Positions 58,514 through 64,000 of a stretch of 64,000 bases of DNA are shown in pieces. The position numbers and the translations under genes are program-made. This DNA comes from [Eubacterium] cellulosolvens LD2006 (GTDB lineage Bacteria; Bacillota; Clostridia; Lachnospirales; Lachnospiraceae): NCBI RefSeq assembly GCF_000621585.1, contig NZ_JHXY01000018.1, positions 1 through 64,000 of the forward strand. The letters are read 5' to 3'. Every line of letters begins with the position of its first letter. The first letter of the stretch is position 1. The notes under the pieces are model-generated. The model saw only the letters and a list, made by a program, of their open reading frames with translations, did no database searches and had not been told where the DNA came from.

Positions 58514-59517
58514 AGATGATCAGAAAAGAAGAGTTGCACCTTGTAACTGACTGGGATAAGACATTTCCAAAGAGCGAGAAGGTAGACCATAGCAAAGTGT
58601 CATTCGTAAACCGTTATGGGATAACACTTGCAGCTGATATGTATGTGCCAAAGAATGCAGCGGGTAAACTTCCTGCAATTGCAGTATCAGGACCTTTCGG
58701 AGCAGTTAAAGAGCAGTGCTCAGGGCTTTATGCTCAGACTATGGCTGAAAGAGGCTTTTTAACAATAGCTTTTGATCCTTCCTTTACAGGCGAGAGCGGC
58801 GGAAATGTAAGATACATGGCTTCACCTGATATCAATACTGAGGATTTCATGGCGGCTGTTGACTTTCTTTCTCTGAATGAAAAGGTAGATCCTGACAGAA
58901 TAGGTATTCTCGGAATCTGCGGATGGGGCGGAATGGCAATCAATACAGCTGCACTTGACACCAGGATCAAGGCTACAGCAGCAATGACTATGTACGATAT
59001 GACCAGAGTAGGGGCAAAGGGCTACTTTGATTCAGAAGACAGTGAGGAAGCTCGCTATAAGCAAAGAGCAGCCATGTGTGCGCAGCGACTTGAAGACCTG
59101 AAAGCCGGAGAATATAAGCGTGCAGGCGGTGTGGTAGATCCTCTTCCTGAAGATGCGCCGTTCTTTGTGAAGGATTACTACGACTATTACAAGACAGATC
59201 GCGGATATCATGCAAGAAGCATCAATTCCAATGATGGCTGGAATGTGATCGGATGCGAGTCTTTCATAAATCAGCCCATCCTTAAATACAGTAACGAGAT
59301 CAGAAGCGCAGTTCTTTTAGTACATGGAGAGAAGGCTCATTCATGCTATTTCTCAAAGGATGCATATGCAGATATGGTAAAAGACAGCAAGTATGCAGAC
59401 AATAAGGAACTCATGATAATTCCGGCTGCTGTCCATACGGATCTTTATGATGGAGGGGATAAGGATTATATCCCATTTGACAAGCTTCAGAGTTTTTATG
59501 AGCAGTATCTGCAGTAA
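58510..59517 (+). CDS. Alpha/beta hydrolase with Cys at the nucleophile site
   Basis: The 335-residue protein has the alpha/beta-hydrolase fold: FDPSFTGESGG at about 90-100, VLLVHGEKAHSCYFS with the acidic or contact loop at about 275-290, and the histidine in PAAVHTDLYD near 305-314. The nucleophile elbow reads ILGICGWGG (about 133-141), with Cys where Ser is usual, as in dienelactone hydrolases. Its substrate is unknown. GGAGG (58501-58505) supports the start. LysR regulator 57138-58013 is divergent and likely controls it. Confidence 0.85.
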   Translation: MKMIRKEELHLVTDWDKTFPKSEKVDHSKVSFVNRYGITLAADMYVPKNAAGKLPAIAVSGPFGAVKEQCSGLYAQTMAERGFLTIAFDPSFTGESGGNVRYMASPDINTEDFMAAVDFLSLNEKVDPDRIGILGICGWGGMAINTAALDTRIKATAAMTMYDMTRVGAKGYFDSEDSEEARYKQRAAMCAQRLEDLKAGEYKRAGGVVDPLPEDAPFFVKDYYDYYKTDRGYHARSINSNDGWNVIGCESFINQPILKYSNEIRSAVLLVHGEKAHSCYFSKDAYADMVKDSKYADNKELMIIPAAVHTDLYDGGDKDYIPFDKLQSFYEQYLQ

Positions 59518-59528
59518 GGGAGGGCATT

Positions 59529-59606
59529 ATGAGTAAGGTTCTTGTTATTTCAACCAGCCTTCGGACAAAAAGCAATTCGGATAATTTGATGCCGGTCTTT
59601 TTTTAA
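59529..59606 (+). pseudogene. N-terminal fragment of a flavodoxin-like oxidoreductase
   Basis: Twenty-five codons, MSKVLVISTSLRTKSNSDNL then MPVFF and stop, match the first strand and FMN loop of NAD(P)H-dependent oxidoreductases. The rest is gone. GGGAGGG before the ATG shows it was once the third gene of the hydrolase operon. Confidence 0.62.
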
Positions 59607-59723
59607 TCTATTTTTTTAGCATGAGTAAAAGAAGGTTCTTTCGGATTTTACCTGTGCGAAGTATAATGAGAGAGAGTTTTAACACGCCGATGGAATGTTT
59701 GGTATAGCGGGGGACTTGATTCA

Positions 59724-60392
59724 ATGAACGATAATAAATCTGCATATAACTCAGCAATTTACGACGAAAACATCGTAAATGTTCTGCCGTATTATAAAGA
59801 ATTTCACGCTCAGATCATTGATCTCGTACAAGCCACGGACGTCAAAAGTGTAAACTGGCTTGATACAGGATGCGGCACCGGAACGCTGGCAGCCCGCGTA
59901 CTGGAGAGCAGGAGGGATGTGAATTTCACCCTTTGTGATCCGTCAACGCAGATGCTTGACCTTGCAAAGAAGAAACTGGCCGGCAGAGATGTCCGGTTTC
60001 TGAATATCTCATCCGGAGAGCTTACTTTTGACGCGGCGTATGATGTCGTGACGGCTGTTCAGAGTCATCACTACTACCAGCCGGAGGAGCGAAAAAAAGC
60101 CGTACAGAATTGTTATCGGGCTTTGAAAGAAAACGGTGTGTTCATCACGTTTGAAAATATCAGAATGTCCACAGAGCAAAGCGATACCCTCGCTCTATCC
60201 AGATGGACAAAGTTTCTGTCCGACCATGGAAAAGGAAAAGAAGAGGTCCGGATGCACAAAGATCGAAGAGGAAACGAATTCTTTCCGATCACGATCGAGG
60301 AACACCTGCAGTTGCTTCGCTCCTGCGGATTCAAATCCGTTGATCTGTTATGGAGTTCCTATCTGCAGGCAGGATTTTTCGCAATCAAATAA
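59724..60392 (+). CDS. Class I SAM-dependent methyltransferase
   Basis: The 222-residue protein has SAM motif I WLDTGCGTGTLAAR (about 45-58), LCDPSTQML (about 70-78), the VVTAVQSHHYYQPEE motif IV region (about 109-123) and a normal C-terminal beta hairpin (LLWSSYLQAGFFAIK). It probably methylates a small metabolite; the substrate is unknown. It lies alone, 214 bases before hemA. A weak GGGGGAC ribosome site precedes the ATG. Confidence 0.88.
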   Translation: MNDNKSAYNSAIYDENIVNVLPYYKEFHAQIIDLVQATDVKSVNWLDTGCGTGTLAARVLESRRDVNFTLCDPSTQMLDLAKKKLAGRDVRFLNISSGELTFDAAYDVVTAVQSHHYYQPEERKKAVQNCYRALKENGVFITFENIRMSTEQSDTLALSRWTKFLSDHGKGKEEVRMHKDRRGNEFFPITIEEHLQLLRSCGFKSVDLLWSSYLQAGFFAIK

Positions 60393-60615
60393 TTAACCAT
60401 AAGCACCGGTGATAGGAAATCGCAATAGGGGCGGATACGGCCTTTTTCTTGAGTTCTATCCCTTCATATGGTATAAAAAACTGAATACAATGTAACGCCA
60501 TGCGATGAGATACAGTTGAGCGATGAGAACCTGTGATCGATGACCGGTTACATATTCCAATTTCCTCATCTATGAGGGAGAAACATATTCGGCATACAGG
60601 AGGAAGTTGAAAAAA
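60393..60615. other. Leader region of the heme operon
   Basis: No cobalamin or other known riboswitch consensus was found. An imperfect palindrome (AACC ... ATCGAT ... GGTT, about 60529-60550) may be an operator. AGGAGG lies at 60598-60603, 12 bases before the ATG; a TTG at 60607 would be too close. Confidence 0.45.
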
Positions 60616-61866
60616 ATGTCTGTCCGAATGATCGGTATTGATCATAACAAAGCGGATCTGGATGTCCGCGGTATTTTTTCGTTCACTAAGAAAAAAACAG
60701 AAGAAGCCTATCGGAGATTTCTCGATCTTCCGGGAGTCAGCGGAACGATTCTTTTGTCTACCTGCAACCGGATGGAGTGGTGGTTGAGCGTCGATGAAGA
60801 GACCGGGTTTTCGATGATCGATACCCTCTGTTCGTTTCTCAACCTGAATCCGGAGCAGTACCGCAGTTATTTCACAGAACGAAACGGAAGAGAGGCTGTG
60901 GAACACCTGTTCCGCCTCACCGCGGGACTAAAATCCCAGATCCTCGGAGAGGATCAGATTCTGACACAGGTGGGAGATGCGCAGCAGTTTGCAAGAGCAA
61001 ACAGTGCCACGGATCATACGCTTGAGGTTTTGTTCCGGCTTGCTTTGACCTCCGGAAAACGGGTAAAAACAGAAACAGATCTTTCTTCCGCAGACAACAC
61101 CATCATCCATGCCGCCCTGGATAAATTGAAGGCTCAGGGCTTCGATACCGTGGGAAAAAAATGCATGGTCATCGGCAACGGAATGATGGGCAAACTCTCT
61201 GCCCTTGCTCTGATGGAACGTGGAGCGGATGTCACGGTTACCGTCAGACAGTATACCAGTGGTCTGGTGGATATACCGAAGGGATGCAGGCGGATCGGCT
61301 ATATGGACCGCTATGAGCTGCTTCCTTCCTGTGATCTGGTTGTCAGTGCCACCAGCAGTCCGAATTTCACGCTTTCCAGAAAGGAAATGGAGAAGCTGGT
61401 GCCGGATCAGCCTGTTTACGTCGTTGATCTGGCTGTGCCAAGGGATGTCGAACCGGGGATCGGAGAACTGCCTGCGTTCCGGGTTTTTGACGTGGATTCA
61501 TTTCGGATCAGCAGGATGACGGAGAAGCTTCGTCGCAATATTTCAAAGGCGGAAGAAATCCTCGCCGAGGAAATCGACGAATTCTATGACTGGTACACAG
61601 GAAAGGATCTTTTTCCAAAGATACAGGAACTGAAAAAAACGGCAGCCGAAAATGTATGCCTGAGAATGACCTCCTTTTTTCGTAAATCCGCTGAGGAGAC
61701 AGGGCCGAAGGAGCTGATTCTGCAGGAAGCCGGAGGCGCATCGGAGCGGATGATGAATCATCTGCTTTTTGGTATGCGTTCAAGACTATCCGACGATGTG
61801 TTCCGGGAATGTGTGGACGCAATGGAAGCCGTTTTTCGTGACGGAAATGATAAATCCGGGAAATAA
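60616..61866 (+). CDS. hemA: Glutamyl-tRNA reductase
   Basis: HemA reduces glutamyl-tRNA(Glu) to glutamate 1-semialdehyde with NADPH, the first committed step to tetrapyrroles. The 416-residue protein has the catalytic Cys in LLSTCNRMEWW (about residue 50), GLKSQILGEDQIL at about 100-112, an NADPH-binding region with MVIGNGMMGKLSA (about 182-194) and a C-terminal dimerisation helix domain (about 300-410). The G-x-G-x-x-G loop reads GNGMMG. Start ATG 60616 is supported by family alignment of SVRMIGIDHNKA. It leads the hem genes; hemB follows after 26 bases. Confidence 0.95.
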   Translation: MSVRMIGIDHNKADLDVRGIFSFTKKKTEEAYRRFLDLPGVSGTILLSTCNRMEWWLSVDEETGFSMIDTLCSFLNLNPEQYRSYFTERNGREAVEHLFRLTAGLKSQILGEDQILTQVGDAQQFARANSATDHTLEVLFRLALTSGKRVKTETDLSSADNTIIHAALDKLKAQGFDTVGKKCMVIGNGMMGKLSALALMERGADVTVTVRQYTSGLVDIPKGCRRIGYMDRYELLPSCDLVVSATSSPNFTLSRKEMEKLVPDQPVYVVDLAVPRDVEPGIGELPAFRVFDVDSFRISRMTEKLRRNISKAEEILAEEIDEFYDWYTGKDLFPKIQELKKTAAENVCLRMTSFFRKSAEETGPKELILQEAGGASERMMNHLLFGMRSRLSDDVFRECVDAMEAVFRDGNDKSGK

Positions 61867-61892
61867 AAGGGAATAAAGGAGTATTACTGAAA

Positions 61893-62876
61893 ATGGACAT
61901 ATTACACAGACCGAGAAGACTTCGCTCCGGAGAACGTCTTCGCAAAATGGTGAGAGAAACCCGTGTCGACAGCTCGTCTTTGATCTATCCGATGTTCTTT
62001 ATGGATGGAAAGGACAAGGTTGAAGAAATTCCTTCCCTTCCCGGACAGTACCGATATACCGAAGACCGGATCGAGGAGGCTCTGGAACCGGTACTTGCAT
62101 CCGGCGTCCGCAGTCTTCTGTTATTCGGCATTCCGGATACAAAGGACGAAGTTGGCAGCAGTGCCTACGCGGAGGACGGAATCGTCCAGCGAGTACTCCG
62201 TTCGATCAAAGAGAAGTATCCGGAATTGTATCTGATCTCCGATGTCTGCATGTGTGAATATACTTCCCACGGTCACTGCGGCGTCTTATGCGGAGAGCAT
62301 GTGGACAATGACAAAACCCTCGATCTTCTGGCAAAAACAGCCCTTTCTCATGTAAAGGCGGGGGCAGATATGGTGGCTCCCTCCGACATGATGGATGGTC
62401 GTATAGAAGCAATCCGCCGCATGCTGGATGCCAATCATTTTCAAAATACACCGATCATGTCCTATGCGGTTAAATACGCCTCTGCTTTTTACGGCCCGTT
62501 CCGTGAAGCGGCAGGATCCGCACCAGCGTTCGGAGACCGGCAGGGATATCAGATGGATTATCACAATCGCAGAGAGGCAATGAAAGAAGCTCTGCTGGAT
62601 GTGGAGGAAGGTGCCGATATCCTCATGGTTAAACCGGCCATGTCCTATCTGGATCTTGTACGTGAGATCAAAGATGCGACAGATATCCCGATGGCAACCT
62701 ACAGTGTCAGCGGAGAATACTCCATGGTAAAAGCAGCTGCCGCCAACGGATGGATCGCGGAGGATCGTATTGTCTGTGAGATGGCCGCCTCCGCGTACCG
62801 CGCCGGAGCGGATCTCTACATTACATATTTCGCGAAGGAACTTGCCGGATATATGCAGGAAGGAAGGATTGGATGA
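61893..62876 (+). CDS. hemB: Porphobilinogen synthase (ALA dehydratase)
   Basis: HemB condenses two 5-aminolevulinate molecules to porphobilinogen in the cytoplasm. The 327-residue protein has the start RPRRLRSGERLRKMVRET, the zinc-site cysteines in CMCEYTSHGHCGVL (about 118-131), and two active-site lysines in SYAVKYAS (about 194) and MVKPAMSYLD (about 247). Length is typical and all key residues are present. It overlaps hemL through ATGATG at its stop, showing translational coupling. hemC and hemD, often between hemA and hemB in Clostridia, are absent here. Confidence 0.96.
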   Translation: MDILHRPRRLRSGERLRKMVRETRVDSSSLIYPMFFMDGKDKVEEIPSLPGQYRYTEDRIEEALEPVLASGVRSLLLFGIPDTKDEVGSSAYAEDGIVQRVLRSIKEKYPELYLISDVCMCEYTSHGHCGVLCGEHVDNDKTLDLLAKTALSHVKAGADMVAPSDMMDGRIEAIRRMLDANHFQNTPIMSYAVKYASAFYGPFREAAGSAPAFGDRQGYQMDYHNRREAMKEALLDVEEGADILMVKPAMSYLDLVREIKDATDIPMATYSVSGEYSMVKAAAANGWIAEDRIVCEMAASAYRAGADLYITYFAKELAGYMQEGRIG

Positions 62877-64000
62877 TGTCCGAATCACAGGAATTATTTG
62901 ACCGGGCCAGACGTTGCATTCCGGGCGGTGTGAACAGTCCGGTGCGCGCCTTCGGCAATGTCGGAATGACACCGAGATTTATCACCCGTGCGAAGGGAGA
63001 CCGCATCTATGATGAAGAAGGACGGGAATATATTGATTTCGTTGGATCCTGGGGACCGATGATTCTCGGTCATGCGCATCCTGCCGTACTGGAGGCTGTG
63101 GAAAAAGCAGCCGTAGACGGGCTGAGTTTCGGCGCGGCCACGAGGCGTGAAGTGGAAATGGCGGAACTGATTTGCGGGATTGTGCCGGGAATGGAAATGA
63201 TCCGTATGGTCAACTCCGGAACAGAGGCGGTAATGAGCGCCATCAGAGCGGCCAGAGGATTTACCGGGAGAGATAAAATCATCAAATTTGCCGGCTGTTA
63301 TCACGGCCACAGCGACGCCATGCTGGTGAAGGCAGGTTCCGGTGTAATGACGCAGGGAATCCCGGACAGTGCCGGCGTCCCGGCCGGCTGTACGGCGGAT
63401 ACGCTGACGGCGGTATATAATGATCCGGACAGTGTCCGGGAATTGTTCGAGGCAAATCCGGGGCAGATCGCGGCGGTAATCGTGGAGCCGGTGGGCGCCA
63501 ATATGGGTGTTGTTCCTCCCGCCAAAGGCTTTCTGGAAAGCCTGCGCGCCATCTGTGATGAACATGGAAGTGTTCTGATCTTTGACGAAGTTATTACCGG
63601 CTTTCGACTTGCCCCGGGAGGTGCCCAGGAGTATTTCGGAGTTTCCGCGGATCTCTGTACCTACGGCAAGATCATCGGCGGCGGAATGCCGGTGGGCGCC
63701 TACGGCGGAAAAAAAGCAATCATGGAAAAAATAGCGCCCCTCGGTTCGGTATATCAGGCCGGAACCCTGAGCGGAAATCCGGTGGCCATGGCAGCCGGAC
63801 TGGCGCAGCTGTCTATCCTGAGGGAGAAGAAAGATTTTTACAGCGACCTGAATCGAAAAAGCGATCGGTTCTTCGGCGAAATCGGAAAAATCCTCGAAGA
63901 AGCCGACGGGGATTTCTGTCTGAATCACGTGGGATCTCTCGGCTGCATCTTCTTCACGGGAACGGAAGTCACAAACTACACATCGGCGGGAAGCAGTGAC
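62873..64000 (+). CDS. hemL: Glutamate-1-semialdehyde 2,1-aminomutase (partial, runs off window)
   Basis: HemL converts glutamate 1-semialdehyde to 5-aminolevulinate using PLP. About 375 of the usual 425-430 residues are visible before the window ends without a stop. Family marks include RARRCIPGGVNSPVRAF, NSGTEAVMSAIRAARG, the FAGCYHGHSD loop, LIFDEVITGF and the PLP lysine in YGKIIGGGMPVGAYGG (about 265). It begins with ATGATG (62873 or 62876), overlapping the hemB stop, with GAAGGAAGG upstream. The gene order hemA-hemB-hemL puts the C5 pathway to porphobilinogen in one operon. Confidence 0.95.
   Translation, partial: MMSESQELFDRARRCIPGGVNSPVRAFGNVGMTPRFITRAKGDRIYDEEGREYIDFVGSWGPMILGHAHPAVLEAVEKAAVDGLSFGAATRREVEMAELICGIVPGMEMIRMVNSGTEAVMSAIRAARGFTGRDKIIKFAGCYHGHSDAMLVKAGSGVMTQGIPDSAGVPAGCTADTLTAVYNDPDSVRELFEANPGQIAAVIVEPVGANMGVVPPAKGFLESLRAICDEHGSVLIFDEVITGFRLAPGGAQEYFGVSADLCTYGKIIGGGMPVGAYGGKKAIMEKIAPLGSVYQAGTLSGNPVAMAAGLAQLSILREKKDFYSDLNRKSDRFFGEIGKILEEADGDFCLNHVGSLGCIFFTGTEVTNYTSAGSSD

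Noticed and set aside
60393-60615. Cobalamin or heme riboswitch before hemA
   Set aside because: No B12-box or other known aptamer core was visible.

Overview
The window looks like a chromosomal segment of a low-to-mid GC gut Firmicute, most likely Lachnospiraceae or a close Clostridial relative. This is inferred from AGGAGG-type ribosome sites, a perfect CIRCE element on a small heat-shock gene, a bile salt hydrolase, Clostridial LRR and DUF families, and hemA-hemB-hemL heme genes. No rRNA, tRNA, CRISPR array, intact transposase or phage structural module was seen.

Layout. 1-12 kb: a flavoprotein trio (cyclophilin-like, flavodoxin-like, flavin reductase), a broken ATPase between 40-bp repeats, an LRR surface protein, CIRCE-controlled hsp20, a truncated guanidinium/SMR exporter behind an attenuator-like leader, EamA, PhzF, damaged AzlCD, a sirtuin remnant, a TipA-type MerR regulator with its own 19-bp-spacer promoter, and bile salt hydrolase. 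12-14 kb: a GH3 glycosidase lipoprotein. 14.6-26.2 kb: a long plus-strand run of small accessory genes (XRE + Rnl5-type RNA ligase, Nudix, Phd/PIN toxin-antitoxin, KptA, two GNATs, GIY-YIG, YbaK, CPBP protease, DUF2185, SGNH hydrolase), then a minus-strand RNase III with two dsRNA-binding domains. 27.6-33 kb: a rearranged patch with a broken Rpn nuclease, a 216-bp and a 369-bp direct repeat, a methyltransferase run out of frame into a nitroreductase fragment, and a truncated PtuA-like ATPase.

33.3-50.5 kb is a defence island. A WYL regulator with a promoter palindrome precedes a complete hsdM-hsdS-hsdR type I restriction operon. After it come a zinc-ribbon membrane protein, a SNF2 ATPase, a SWIM zinc-finger protein translationally coupled to it, a 1219-residue protein (membrane anchor, helical repeats, GreA/B-C-like and PIN-like regions) and a SAP-domain protein. 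The last four form the strongest candidate for a poorly described conflict system: a DNA- or RNP-remodelling sensor module plus a probable RNase effector. 50.6-57.2 kb is a graveyard of defence and mobile fragments (DndA-like, YhcG, McrC, DUF6508, IS1634-like) with intact DUF4365, nitroreductase, Phd-Doc, ArsC-like and DUF6429-GNAT genes.

57-64 kb returns to ordinary chromosome: LysR regulator, alpha/beta hydrolase, methyltransferase, and the heme genes hemA, hemB and hemL, the last running off the window. All calls come from reading translations and motifs; no database search was run.
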